DNA of 64,000 nucleotides, taken from assembly GCF_900113735.1 (NCBI RefSeq), contig NZ_FOQM01000012.1:106977-170976 (forward strand). The letters are read 5' to 3'. Below the pieces are notes generated by a model, which was not told where the DNA came from, did no database searches, and saw only the letters and a program-made list of their open reading frames with translations. Source of the stretch: Bradyrhizobium sp. Gha (lineage in GTDB: Bacteria > Pseudomonadota > Alphaproteobacteria > Rhizobiales > Xanthobacteraceae). A program made the position numbers and the translations under genes. Positions 36,001 to 43,275 of this stretch are shown in pieces. The first letter of the stretch is position 1, and the number at the start of each line of letters is the position of its first letter.

Positions 36001-36538
36001 TGTGCCGTTGCAGTTCGACATAGAGGCGATCACCGAACAGGCCGGCGAGACGTTCACAGCGCGCCGCCGCGATTTCGGGCTGCCCCGCGGCCAGCGCGAG
36101 CGAGATCGGCCCTTCGGGGCCGCCGGTCAACGCGATCAGGCCTTCGGTCTCGCCGTCGAACCAATCGAACTTGATGAAGGGGGCGTGGCTGTCAGGCGAT
36201 TCGAGGAAGGCGCGCGAATTCAGCCGCATCAGGCTGCGATAGCCGCGCTCTTGCGCGGCCAGCAGCACCAGGCGCGAGGGCGGCAGTGCGTTGCGCGCGT
36301 TCGGATCCTGGTCGCCGAAATCGATCGCGAGTTCCAGGCCGACGATCGGCTGGATGCCGTACCCCGCCATCTTGTCGGAGAATTCGAGCGCCCCGAACAG
36401 ATTATCCGTGTCCGTCAGCGCCAGCGCTGGCTGGTGGTCCTTCTTCGCGAGCTCGCCGAGCTTGGCGATCTTGATCGAGCCCTTGAGCAGCGAATAGGCC
36501 GAGTGAACGTGAAGGTGGACAAATCCGGCGCTCGGCAT
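33035..36538 (-). CDS. dnaE: DNA polymerase III alpha subunit
   Basis: Replicative polymerase subunit of 1167 residues. The PHP domain begins FVHLHVHSAYSLLKGSIKIA. The palm carries GPGRGSGAGSLVAWAL and the metal-binding PDFDIDFCQDRRGE around residues 405-415. FDFLGLKTLTVLD marks the next palm element, YGFNKSHAAAYALVSYHTAY the finger region, and an OB-fold (about residues 990-1070) precedes the C-terminal domain. The length and the sequence fit DnaE1, not the shorter error-prone DnaE2. A LexA-controlled peptide gene lies 215 bases upstream. Confidence 0.97.
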   Translation of the reverse strand: MPSAGFVHLHVHSAYSLLKGSIKIAKLGELAKKDHQPALALTDTDNLFGALEFSDKMAGYGIQPIVGLELAIDFGDQDPNARNALPPSRLVLLAAQERGYRSLMRLNSRAFLESPDSHAPFIKFDWFDGETEGLIALTGGPEGPISLALAAGQPEIAAARCERLAGLFGDRLYVELQRHNIDKERRVEGGLIDIAYSKGLPLVATNEPYFATTDDYEAHDALLCIAGGRLIAETEREQLTPDHRFKTRAEMAVLFADIPEALASTVEIAERCSFRPMTRKPILPFFTVGAAASTDAAAVEAAELKRQAEEGLANRLRVHGLSQGTTEEDYSKRLAFELDVIMRMKYAGYFLIVSDFIKWAKSQGIPVGPGRGSGAGSLVAWALTITDLDPIKFGLLFERFLNPERVSMPDFDIDFCQDRRGEVIKYVQERYGRDQVAQIITFGTLQARGVLRDVGRVLQMPYGQVDKLTKLVPQNPAAPVTLAAAIESEPKLQAFRDEDPVVARAFDIAQRLEGLTRHASTHAAGIVIGDRPLSELVPMYRDPKSDMPVTQFNMKWVEPAGLVKFDFLGLKTLTVLDVAVKLLKPRNIHVDLATLPIDDAESYQMLARGEVVGVFQVESQGMRRALVDMRPDRFEDIIALVALYRPGPMANIPTYCARKHGDEEPEYLHPVLEPILKETFGVIIYQEQVMQIAQVMSGYSLGDADLLRRAMGKKIRAEMDKQRDIFVAGAVKNGVPKGQAETIFELLAKFADYGFNKSHAAAYALVSYHTAYMKAHYPVEFIAASMTLDLNNTDKLSEFRSEAQRLGIKVEPPNINRSGATFEVGDKVIYYALAALKGVGIQAIEQIIEERTKRGLFTSLADFAARVNPRAINKRIIESLAAAGAFDMLEPNRARVFAGADSILAACQRAHQAESIGQNDMFGMSADAPTIMLPQIEPWLPAEKLRREYDAVGFFLSGHPLDDYATVLKRLRVQSWAEFSRAVKTGATAGKVAATVVSRMERRTKTGNKMGIMGLSDPTGHFEAVLFSEGLAQYRDVLEPGAAVLLQLGAELQGEDVRARVLHAEPLDDAAAKTQKGLRIFVRDTKPLDSIAKRLAGPEAAGANGAAPKIGSPAIAPRSNGDGEVSLVMMLDLETEVEMKLPGRFKVSPQIAGAIKAVAGVVDVQQI

Positions 36539-36753
36539 GGTCGCGTGATGGCCTCTGGTGAGATCTGGGAACGGTTGCCGGCATCAGGAGCATCATGCAC
36601 CCACGCGCCGACTCGCCTGCCAATGGTGGGGACTCACCGCACCAGAGTCCACGCCGGAGCCGCCGATCGGCCGCCTCATCCCGCTTTTCCCCAAGGGCCA
36701 CGTCGGGGTTCCGGACCACCGGTTTGCAAAGCCGCTGCTCCAGCGCTGCGGGA

Positions 36754-36852
36754 TCAGAGCTGCGGGATCACCTGGGCCCAGATCGCGATCATTCCGACGA
36801 ACAGCGCGATCGACGTCAGTGCAGCGGCTTCTTCCACGAAAATCCTGAACAT
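36754..36852 (-). CDS. 32-residue single-pass membrane peptide under LexA control (SidA-like)
   Basis: A short gene with a good ribosome site (GGAG, six bases before ATG 36852) and TGA at 36754. The peptide starts MFRIFVEEAAALTSIAL, continues with one hydrophobic helix (about residues 11-27) and ends WAQVIPQL. Upstream are a -35 TTGACT and -10 AACAAT with two GTTC-N7-GTTC LexA motifs across them, so strong SOS control is expected. It lies directly upstream of dnaE. From established knowledge, Caulobacter SidA is a 29-residue SOS-induced inner-membrane division inhibitor; homology to it is inferred from size, topology, control and context, not proven. A TisB-like toxin is the alternative. Confidence 0.72.
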   Translation of the reverse strand: MFRIFVEEAAALTSIALFVGMIAIWAQVIPQL

Positions 36853-36869
36853 GGTTTGCTCCATCACCA

Positions 36870-36902
36870 GAACGTATGGAGAACATTGTTCTCATTTCGT
36901 TC
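36870..36902. promoter_or_regulatory. Two adjacent alphaproteobacterial LexA boxes
   Basis: GAAC-N7-GAAC at 36870-36884 and GTTC-N7-GTTC at 36888-36902 both match the direct-repeat LexA box known from Rhizobium, Rhodobacter and Caulobacter. They lie back to back, three bases apart, and their inner halves form GAGAAC-AAT-GTTCTC. The second covers the -10 and spacer and the first covers the expected transcription start of the peptide gene. Confidence 0.8.
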
Positions 36903-36913
36903 TTTGGAGTCAA
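36885..36913 (-). promoter_or_regulatory. Promoter of the SOS peptide gene
   Basis: On the minus strand TTGACT (36913-36908) and AACAAT (36890-36885) are 17 bases apart. The predicted start of transcription is near 36877, giving a leader of about 25 bases that includes the GGAG site. The -35 is strong and the -10 weak. Confidence 0.6.
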
Positions 36914-36962
36914 GCCATCTCGACCGCACCCAAATGAAATGGTTAACTGGCTGAATCTACGC

Positions 36963-36993
36963 AAAAAAAGCCCCGGCGCGCGGCCGGGGCTTT
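36963..36993 (-). terminator. Rho-independent terminator of the beta-barrel protein gene
   Basis: Reading the minus strand, GCCCCGGC and GCCGGGGC pair around a five-base loop and are followed by seven T residues. It lies about 40 bases beyond the stop of the gene at 37035. Confidence 0.9.
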
Positions 36994-37034
36994 CGAGACC
37001 ACTTCCTGCGAAGCGGTCAGTCTCAGTTCGTTGC

Positions 37035-37754
37035 TCAGTACCTGGCGATCGCCGGGCCGCCAAACTTGTAGTTCAGGCGGACGAGGCCCATGTCGACGTC
37101 CTGACGGACGTGATCGGTCTGAATGCCGGCGAAGGTGATGTCCTTGTCCGACAGGAAGATGTGGTTGTATTCGACACCAACCGACCAGTTCGGAGCGAAG
37201 CCGACCTCGAGGCCTGCACCGACGGTGCCGCCCCAACGGGTGTCGCTGACGGAAGCAGCCGTGACGCCGCCGAAGCGGAGTTCGTTCTTGGTGCCGACAA
37301 CAGCCGCACCACCCTTGGCGTAGAGCAGGACGTTGTTCCAGGCATAGCCGATCTGACCGGTGATCAGGCCGAACGAATCGATCTTGGAGCGATCGGTGAA
37401 GCCGGTGAGCCCGCTGACATTGTCGCCGGAGAAGTCGGCCCAGTTGCCCTGGCCTTCCACACCGAACACCCACTGCGCCGACTGCCAGCGATAGCCAACC
37501 TGACCACCGACCGTGCCGCCCGTGGCGTTGTGGGAACCTTCGCCGCCAACCAGCGGAGCGCGCTGATCCCAGGTCGTGTGAGCCGAAGCGCCGCCGCCGT
37601 TGATACCGATGTAGAAGCCGCTCCAGTCATAGACCGTGGCGATCATCGCGGGCGCCTTGGTGTAAGGCCGCGCAGCGAGGTCAGCAGCCAGCGCCGGTGC
37701 AGTCGCGGTGATCGCGACAAGGCTCACAGCTGCGAGCAACAAATTCTTGTTCAT
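37035..37754 (-). CDS. Outer membrane beta-barrel protein (Omp25/RopB-like)
   Basis: 239 residues with a clear signal peptide (NKNLLLAAVSLVAITATAPA, cleaved after ALAAD) and then the motif YDWSGFYIGINGGGASAHTT found at the start of Omp25/RopB-type eight-stranded barrels. Alternating hydrophobic strands follow, and the C-terminal segment GLVRLNYKFGGPAIARY carries the aromatic end typical of barrels. Proteins of this family are abundant structural components of the rhizobial outer membrane. It is single-gene, with its own terminator and about 410 bases of non-coding DNA upstream. Confidence 0.9.
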   Translation of the reverse strand: MNKNLLLAAVSLVAITATAPALAADLAARPYTKAPAMIATVYDWSGFYIGINGGGASAHTTWDQRAPLVGGEGSHNATGGTVGGQVGYRWQSAQWVFGVEGQGNWADFSGDNVSGLTGFTDRSKIDSFGLITGQIGYAWNNVLLYAKGGAAVVGTKNELRFGGVTAASVSDTRWGGTVGAGLEVGFAPNWSVGVEYNHIFLSDKDITFAGIQTDHVRQDVDMGLVRLNYKFGGPAIARY

Positions 37755-38166
37755 TTGAATCCCGTTCCAAGTTTCGTCGTTAGGCCCCCGGGCCGTGGCG
37801 ACGTCATAACAGCGATCGACGGAATTGCTGTAACCTCACCGCAACAGTTCGCTCCAAAGGGCCGGGCTTCATTAACGAAGGTTTAGCAGCGCCTGCGCGG
37901 AAACCCTTTGAAACAAGACTCTTCAGCAGTTCCAAGCCCATCCACGTGCACGGCGTGCACGCGTAACATCATCGCGCGCACGATTCTGTGATGGGGAAAA
38001 TCTTGGAACTGCGCGACTTCCCATTGTCGCCACATTTTCGCTCCTCTTCGCCACATTCGCGTTCACGTCGAACGTGAGCACGCGGCGCGCGCAGTTTCTG
38101 CAGGATTGCACTCTCGCCGCTCGCTGCGCGTCGAGAAGCGACGCGCCCATGGCGTGCCCGGCCCTC
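37755..38166. other. Gene-free interval upstream of the beta-barrel gene
   Basis: No plausible protein gene. The interval should contain the promoter of the barrel gene and it holds the long inverted-repeat element at 37926-38012 and a smaller hairpin, TCACGT-CGA-ACGTGA, near 38066-38080. Confidence 0.5.
37926..38012. repeat. 87-base element bounded by perfect 11-base inverted repeats
   Basis: GCAGTTCCAAG at the left is exactly complementary to CTTGGAACTGC at the right. Inside are a second pair, CCCATC/GATGGG, and a third, CGTGCACGCG/CGCGCGCACG (one mismatch), so the whole piece can fold into one long interrupted hairpin. It may be a small mobile palindrome or a structured RNA. Nothing coding is seen in it. 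Confidence 0.55.
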
Positions 38167-38985
38167 TTATTGCCAGGGCGGAGTGCGCAACGATAACGCG
38201 ATATCGACGGCGCCCTCCTCGCCGCGCTGCGCCAGACCATCGCAGAGCAGCAGCTCCGTTTCGTTCAGCGTCAGGTGCGGTTCGCATGCCGAGCGCCAGC
38301 TATCCCAAGCCGAGGTCTCGCGCTTGGCAAGCGCGAGCAGATCGCGCACCAGGTTGACGCGCGCAAAAAACAAGCCTGCCGTCGTTCCGTGACCCAGCTG
38401 CTCCGGATCGATCGCGCCGGTTCGGCATCGTTGCCACGCTTCGATACCGGTGATGAATGCCGAGCGTGGCACGTCGGTTGGCTCACAATCGAATTTCAGA
38501 ACGGTGCGATGGGGCTCGTCGAGTTCGGCATCGACCAGGACCCAGCGTTGCTCGGCTTTCGCCCAGTACTCGCACACCCAATGATCATGATAGGCATGCC
38601 CGGTGAAGTAGCTGCCGAAACCGCAGCGGACGCGGGCTGGCACGCGGTGATGGCGCAAAACCGCGCATAGCATCAATGAAAAGTCCCGGCACGTTGCCAG
38701 AGCTCTCAACTCCCCTGGCCGTGCGATCGTCAACGGTCGCGGGTCGATCGCCAGCAGCTGATCCAGACGGTCGGACACAGGCAGCGTGGTACGGCTTTGA
38801 CCGGTGAACGCAGCGAGGTCGAAGCCCTGCCTCTCGATCCACGCCTCGTGGACGAGCAGGCCGTGCAACATGCGACACAGGGCCGGGATATCCAGCGGCA
38901 GGCCGCTGATCAAACTCGCATGAGCGCCCGGATCGGTCAGCGCGCTATGGCCGGTGTAATAGTCGGAAGACGCCAGTTCACTCAT
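38167..38985 (-). CDS. Transglutaminase-like domain protein
   Basis: 272 residues of the transglutaminase-like (papain-fold) superfamily. The triad can be seen: Cys in LRALATCRDFSLMLCAVLRH (near residue 99), His in YFTGHAYHDHWVCEYW, and Asp in RWVLVDAELDEP. The C-terminal part carries helices (LGHGTTAGLFFARVNLVRDL) of unknown role. There is no signal peptide, so it should be cytoplasmic. Bacterial members are mostly proteases, amidases or peptide-modifying enzymes; the substrate is not evident. Confidence 0.85.
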   Translation of the reverse strand: MSELASSDYYTGHSALTDPGAHASLISGLPLDIPALCRMLHGLLVHEAWIERQGFDLAAFTGQSRTTLPVSDRLDQLLAIDPRPLTIARPGELRALATCRDFSLMLCAVLRHHRVPARVRCGFGSYFTGHAYHDHWVCEYWAKAEQRWVLVDAELDEPHRTVLKFDCEPTDVPRSAFITGIEAWQRCRTGAIDPEQLGHGTTAGLFFARVNLVRDLLALAKRETSAWDSWRSACEPHLTLNETELLLCDGLAQRGEEGAVDIALSLRTPPWQ

Positions 38986-39029
38986 TCAGGACCTGTCTAG
39001 CCAGCGTTAGCTCTTCATATCGGTCTGGC

Positions 39030-39962
39030 TTAGCCCGCCGCCGCGATCTTCGCGCGGAAAGCCTGCTGTCCCTCCACGATCTTGTCGATCAGTGCATCGA
39101 GCGCCCAGAAGCGCTCTCTGATATCGAAATCGACCGCCCGGGTCTCGATGCAGGAAAAGGTGCCGAGACGTTGGTGATAGAGTTTCGCAAGTTTCGGATA
39201 GCCCATGGGCTCCGCCATCGCCGCGAGCGCCAGGTACACCGAAAGCTCGTTCGCGAGCACCGGATGCTTGTGGTGTTGCGTCAGCAGCCATTTGTAGAGA
39301 TCAGGGTGGAAGTTCGTGAACACGCCGGTGAACCCGGGAGCCCCCGACTTGATCGCGTCAAAGGCGATCGCGGCGTTGGCATTGACGATCGTGAGCGGGG
39401 AGCCGTTCGTCAGCTTGACCCGGCGCTGCACGGTCGCAAGATCGCACGACACGTCCTTGAGGATCGCAAAGCGTCCGCTGTCTGCGCAAAAGGCCAGCTC
39501 GGCATCGGAGAGAAGCCGGCGGAACGGCGCCGGGCATTCATAGAGGCCAAGCGTCATCTCTCTGGGCAACCGGTCGAGCAGCCAAGCCAGGTTGTCGGTG
39601 AAACTCGTCCGCGTCAGATCGGGCGAGGCCAGACGGTTGGTCACCAGCACCAATCCATCGACGCCCGTCTTCGCGATCGACGTCAGCTCGGTCAGCTGGT
39701 CCTTCCTGGATTCACTGATATGGCCTGAGGCGATGACCGGCAGCCGGCCCGCCGCCGTCTTGACGACGAACCGCGCCAGGGCCACCCGCTCGTCCAGCGT
39801 CAGGAACTGCATCTCGCTCGACTGGGCGACCGCAAACAGCGCGTCGGCACCGTTGGCAATGTACCACTCGATCAGCCTTTCCAGGCCGGCATAGTCGATC
39901 GTCCTGGCTTCGGTGAATGGCGTCAGCATCACGGGAATGATGCCCTTGAGAGCGATGGTCAC
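39030..39962 (-). CDS. Dihydrodipicolinate synthase (DapA) family aldolase
   Basis: A TIM-barrel lyase of 310 residues in the DHDPS/N-acetylneuraminate lyase family. The Schiff-base lysine is in FAILKDVSCDLATV (near residue 169) and the catalytic tyrosine is probably in LGLYECPAPFRRLL. The usual GTTGE loop is replaced by AVAQSSEMQFLT, so the hydroxyl-bearing pair is Ser-Ser instead of Thr-Thr. This argues against true DapA and for a different 2-oxo-acid aldolase or lyase. It is on the same strand as a transglutaminase-like gene but separated by 44 bases, with no pathway partners nearby. Confidence 0.85.
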   Translation of the reverse strand: MTIALKGIIPVMLTPFTEARTIDYAGLERLIEWYIANGADALFAVAQSSEMQFLTLDERVALARFVVKTAAGRLPVIASGHISESRKDQLTELTSIAKTGVDGLVLVTNRLASPDLTRTSFTDNLAWLLDRLPREMTLGLYECPAPFRRLLSDAELAFCADSGRFAILKDVSCDLATVQRRVKLTNGSPLTIVNANAAIAFDAIKSGAPGFTGVFTNFHPDLYKWLLTQHHKHPVLANELSVYLALAAMAEPMGYPKLAKLYHQRLGTFSCIETRAVDFDIRERFWALDALIDKIVEGQQAFRAKIAAAG

Positions 39963-40065
39963 AGGCGAGCTCCAAACAACTGCTGATGTGGCCGGCGAAC
40001 CTACCCCGAAACTTCGTCGTTTCGCAAAGAGGTTCGGCGGACCAGGTCCTCCTCCCCTGTCCGTC

Positions 40066-40986
40066 TTACGGACCTGCGGCCGGACGCACCTGTGTCATGG
40101 CGACACCTGATATCGCGAGCAGTCCGCCGACAAACAGCTTTGGCGTCACATGGTCGCCAAGGAACAACACGCTCGATATCAAGGCGAACACCGGCAGCAG
40201 CAGGCCGAATGGCGCGATGCGGCCCATGGAGCAACGGGCGATCAGCCAGAACCAAAGGCCGAACCCGACGATCCCTCCGATGAAGATCGTGTAGGCAAGC
40301 GCCAGCCAACCACGTTCATCCGCAACGACAAGGCTCGCCAATTGCCCATGTTCAAGCAGCAAGGACATCAACAGCACCTGCGGCACCGTGAGCAGCGACG
40401 ACCACCCCATCAGCATCAGCGGATCAAAAGGGCCATAGCGCTTGGTCAAGACGTTGGACACCGCGAACGCGAATGCGGCTCCGACCACGAGCAGCAACGG
40501 AAGTGCGTTGGCCGACAGGCCCGCCCCCGCAGCCAGCACGGCCACACCGGCGAACGCGATCACGACGCCGGCGGAGGTTGCGAGCGATGGCTTCTCCGCC
40601 AGCAGCGGCCAGGCCAACAGGACGGTGAACGGCGGGGCAAGCTGGTATGCGACGGCCGACAGGCTTCCCGAGCCGAGTCCAAGACCGACATAGAAGAGCC
40701 CGAAATTCAGTCCGCCGAAGAAAAGCGAAATCGCCGCGACAGGGCCGAATTGTTGCCGCGTCGGCCGCCGGACGAATGGAACGAGCAGCAGCGCGATGGC
40801 CAGGAAGCGCAGCGCGAGGAAGAAGAGCGGCGGAAACTCCGTCACGCCGACCTTGATGACCACGAACTGATAACCCCAGAGCAATGGAACGGCCACGGCG
40901 CAGGCGATCTGGATGGCGGACATGCCATCGTTACTTTCAAGACCGTTCGGTCCAGATATCGGCGTGCGAGCAGCGGAAACGTCCAT
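40066..40986 (-). CDS. EamA-family (DMT) transporter
   Basis: Ten-helix drug/metabolite transporter of about 306 residues made of two EamA repeats. The first helix contains IACAVAVPLLWGYQFVVIK and the second repeat begins ALPLLLVVGAAFAFAVSNVL. The C-terminal repeat includes GLLLPVFALISSVLFLGDHV, typical of amino-acid or metabolite exporters. ATG at 40986 leaves seven bases after the TetR stop; ATG at 40923 (MSAIQIAC), just before the first helix, is also plausible. It is probably repressed by the upstream TetR protein and expels that regulator's ligand. Confidence 0.88.
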   Translation of the reverse strand: MDVSAARTPISGPNGLESNDGMSAIQIACAVAVPLLWGYQFVVIKVGVTEFPPLFFLALRFLAIALLLVPFVRRPTRQQFGPVAAISLFFGGLNFGLFYVGLGLGSGSLSAVAYQLAPPFTVLLAWPLLAEKPSLATSAGVVIAFAGVAVLAAGAGLSANALPLLLVVGAAFAFAVSNVLTKRYGPFDPLMLMGWSSLLTVPQVLLMSLLLEHGQLASLVVADERGWLALAYTIFIGGIVGFGLWFWLIARCSMGRIAPFGLLLPVFALISSVLFLGDHVTPKLFVGGLLAISGVAMTQVRPAAGP

Positions 40987-40993
40987 GGCTTGT

Positions 40994-41611
40994 CTACCTG
41001 ATGAAGCGATCGAGCAAAGCGTCGACGGTGGCTTGCGAAATGATCCGTGCCGGTGCCGTTTTCCCGACCACCCGCATGCCCTCGACGAAACAGACGATAA
41101 TCCGGGCGGCACTCGAAGGCTCGACGCCGGCGGCCAGCTTGTCCGCGGCCTTCGCACGGGACAGCGCGTCCGCCACCCTCGCCTCCATGGCTTTGAAGAA
41201 GCTCGCGATGCGGCGATCGACCTCGGCATCACGGCCGGCCAGCTCCATGGCTGTGGCGACCAGCAGGCATCCGCGCCGGCCATTGGCGCCGCTGTTGCGC
41301 TCGACATAGCCGGCGAAGTACGCCCGTAGGCCGTCGACCGGATCTCGATCGGAGGCAAATTCGACGTCCATGCGAGCGAGCGCATCGGCAATGTAGCGAT
41401 CAAGCGCACGCAAGAAGAGCGCGTGCTTGTCGCCGAAGGCGGCGTAAAGGCTGCCGCGCGAGAGCTTGGTCGCACGAAGAAGATCAGGCAGCGCCGTGGC
41501 GTGATAGCCGCGCGTCCAGAACACATTCATCGCGCGTTCGACAGCAGCCTCCGTGTCGAACGTTCGGGGACGGCCACGGGGCAGCGGCTCGAGCGGGGCT
41601 TGGCGTCGCAT
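40994..41611 (-). CDS. TetR/AcrR-family repressor
   Basis: 205 residues. The DNA-binding domain is at residues 15-65: AVERAMNVFWTRGYHATALP and LLRATKLSRGSLYAAFGDKH. The C-terminal ligand domain has the TetR_C pattern of the AcrR/YxaF type (GRRGCLLVATAMELAGRDAE). The start at 41611 (MRRQAPLEPL) is set by the onset of similarity; a longer in-frame start would cover the operator. A GACC-ATTC-GGTC operator sits 14 bases upstream. The following gene is an EamA exporter, so this is a regulator-exporter pair. Confidence 0.9.
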   Translation of the reverse strand: MRRQAPLEPLPRGRPRTFDTEAAVERAMNVFWTRGYHATALPDLLRATKLSRGSLYAAFGDKHALFLRALDRYIADALARMDVEFASDRDPVDGLRAYFAGYVERNSGANGRRGCLLVATAMELAGRDAEVDRRIASFFKAMEARVADALSRAKAADKLAAGVEPSSAARIIVCFVEGMRVVGKTAPARIISQATVDALLDRFIR

Positions 41612-41624
41612 AGGTACATATATA

Positions 41625-41636
41625 GACCATTCGGTC
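41625..41636. promoter_or_regulatory. TetR operator, GACC-N4-GGTC palindrome
   Basis: GACCATTCGGTC, a perfect four-base inverted repeat, flanked by TATA on one side and GTTA on the other, lies 14 bases ahead of the tetR start. GACCGAATGGTC-type sites are a known TetR operator form; autoregulation is the expected reading. Confidence 0.65.
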
Positions 41637-41754
41637 GTTAAATCCAAGAGTGCATTTCGCCCCAAGCGGTATGGCTCAGTTTTCAAAAGCCGATGCAAGT
41701 TCCCGCAAGCCCCATACCGGCTTGTAGATCACGAGCGCGAGACACGTTTCGCCG

Positions 41755-42921
41755 TCAGGCCGGAGGCGAGAGCGCCTGCAGGACGTCCTTGAACACGCCG
41801 AACTGCAATTTGAAAGCTTCAGGGCTATAGTCCTGATAATATCCCGCGGTCACCGCAACCACGAGATCGAGCTCCGGGACGATGCGAATCGACTGGCCAC
41901 CGCGGCCCTGCGCGGCAATCGACTGGACGACACGCCCATTGAGCCGGGTGCTCCGCAGCCACCACAAATATCCATAGGACTGACCGTCGGTCGCCTTAAG
42001 CTTCGATGTGGTCGACGCCTCGATCCATGCCCTGGACACGATTTGCCGATCGTTCCAGCGACCGCCCGCAAGAACGAGTTGGCCGATCTTTGCCATGTCG
42101 CGCGGCCGCAGGCGCAATCCGCCTCCGGCATCGCTGTCTCCCTTGAACCTGCTCCACTCGAATTCGGTGATGCCTAAGGGATCGAACAGCACGCGACGCG
42201 CGAATTCATCGAGCGGACGGCCAGTGGCTTTGCGGACGATCGCCGAGACGAGCGCAAGCGCGCCGGTGTTGTAGAAGAACCCCTCGCCGGCCGGTGCGGT
42301 CACGGGAAGGCCGAGGACGTAGCGACAGGGATCCTTCGCCATGTGCATGCGCACCTCGTCGTTGTCGTCGCCCGTCGCCGGAGTCGCCTCCACCCATTTC
42401 AGGCCCATCGACATCGTGAGCAAATGTGAGAGCAGGATGCGATCCCTGTCCGGGGACCGCAGGTCGGACAATTCGGGGAAGAAGCTGAAGACCGGTTCGT
42501 CAATGCTGCGAATGAGCCCCTGGTCGATTGCGATCCCGACGACCAGCGAGGCGACGCTCTTCGAGCACGACTTCAGATTATGCAGTGTATCGGCATCAAA
42601 GCTGATGTCCCTGACCCGAACGCCCAAGAAGCGACTGGGGACCTCATCAGATCCTTTGAAGTACCGCTCGAAGGCCAGCTTGCCATGGCGAGCGACCAGC
42701 ACGGCATGGATATTGGCGCCCGCGCTTTCGAGCCGATCGGCCATCCCGCACAGCGCGGCATGATTGATGTCGTTGTCTCCGTCGGCAGACGGAACCGCCC
42801 AACCGTCGTCACGCTTGCCCGGGATCGCACAATTCGCCTGAGAGTCGGCAAAGACTGGCGTCGCGGCTATCGGCGTCAGCGCTGCCCCGCCAAGCAGCGA
42901 CATGAATTGCCGACGTCTCAT
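41755..42921 (-). CDS. Serine hydrolase, beta-lactamase/class C family
   Basis: 388 residues. A twin-arginine export signal MRRRQFMSLLGGAALTPIAA starts the protein. The nucleophile motif SxxK is seen as LKSCSKSVASLV, and the second motif is near EGFFYNTGALALVSAIVRKA. The protein resembles the EstB/6-aminohexanoate-dimer hydrolase branch of class C enzymes, which are usually esterases or peptidases and seldom true beta-lactamases. GRGGQSIRIVPELDLVVAVT matches the third conserved region (HxG-like), here GRGGQ. The ATG at 42921 is chosen because it starts the Tat signal. It stands alone. Confidence 0.87.
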   Translation of the reverse strand: MRRRQFMSLLGGAALTPIAATPVFADSQANCAIPGKRDDGWAVPSADGDNDINHAALCGMADRLESAGANIHAVLVARHGKLAFERYFKGSDEVPSRFLGVRVRDISFDADTLHNLKSCSKSVASLVVGIAIDQGLIRSIDEPVFSFFPELSDLRSPDRDRILLSHLLTMSMGLKWVEATPATGDDNDEVRMHMAKDPCRYVLGLPVTAPAGEGFFYNTGALALVSAIVRKATGRPLDEFARRVLFDPLGITEFEWSRFKGDSDAGGGLRLRPRDMAKIGQLVLAGGRWNDRQIVSRAWIEASTTSKLKATDGQSYGYLWWLRSTRLNGRVVQSIAAQGRGGQSIRIVPELDLVVAVTAGYYQDYSPEAFKLQFGVFKDVLQALSPPA

Positions 42922-43275
42922 CCGGCTGGCTCCTTTTGGCCTCGTCTTCGCTCGCCGTGCCACTCCCTGACGGGGAACGACTTACACTAAAGATTGCAAG
43001 ATTACCACCCTCAACCGCAACGATGGGCTGATGTGCTAGGGGCACTACTGCCCAGGCCAGCTCTCTCTATTGCCATCCTTCCCCACGGGAACTCGCAAAA
43101 TCGAAACGAGCTTGGTCGCGAGCGCGAAGCTTGTCACGCCGTTTGGTCCCTCCTGCGTCGTCATTCGTCACGGCCCTCTCATCTTGGTCCCATTGCACCC
43201 TCCGTTCATCCCTCCTGGCTCGCTTTCGGCGCAAATTCGCGGAGAAATCGGTCGAGCATCGCCTGGAGAACCTGA
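42922..43275. other. Divergent intergenic interval
   Basis: About 350 bases between the serine hydrolase (minus) and the flavin oxidase (plus), presumably holding both promoters. No gene, terminator or clear operator was recognised. Confidence 0.45.

Noticed and set aside
43022..43275. Plus-strand frame in the gap before the flavin oxidase
   Set aside because: Composition is not protein-like, there is no family match and it overlaps the oxidase start in another frame.
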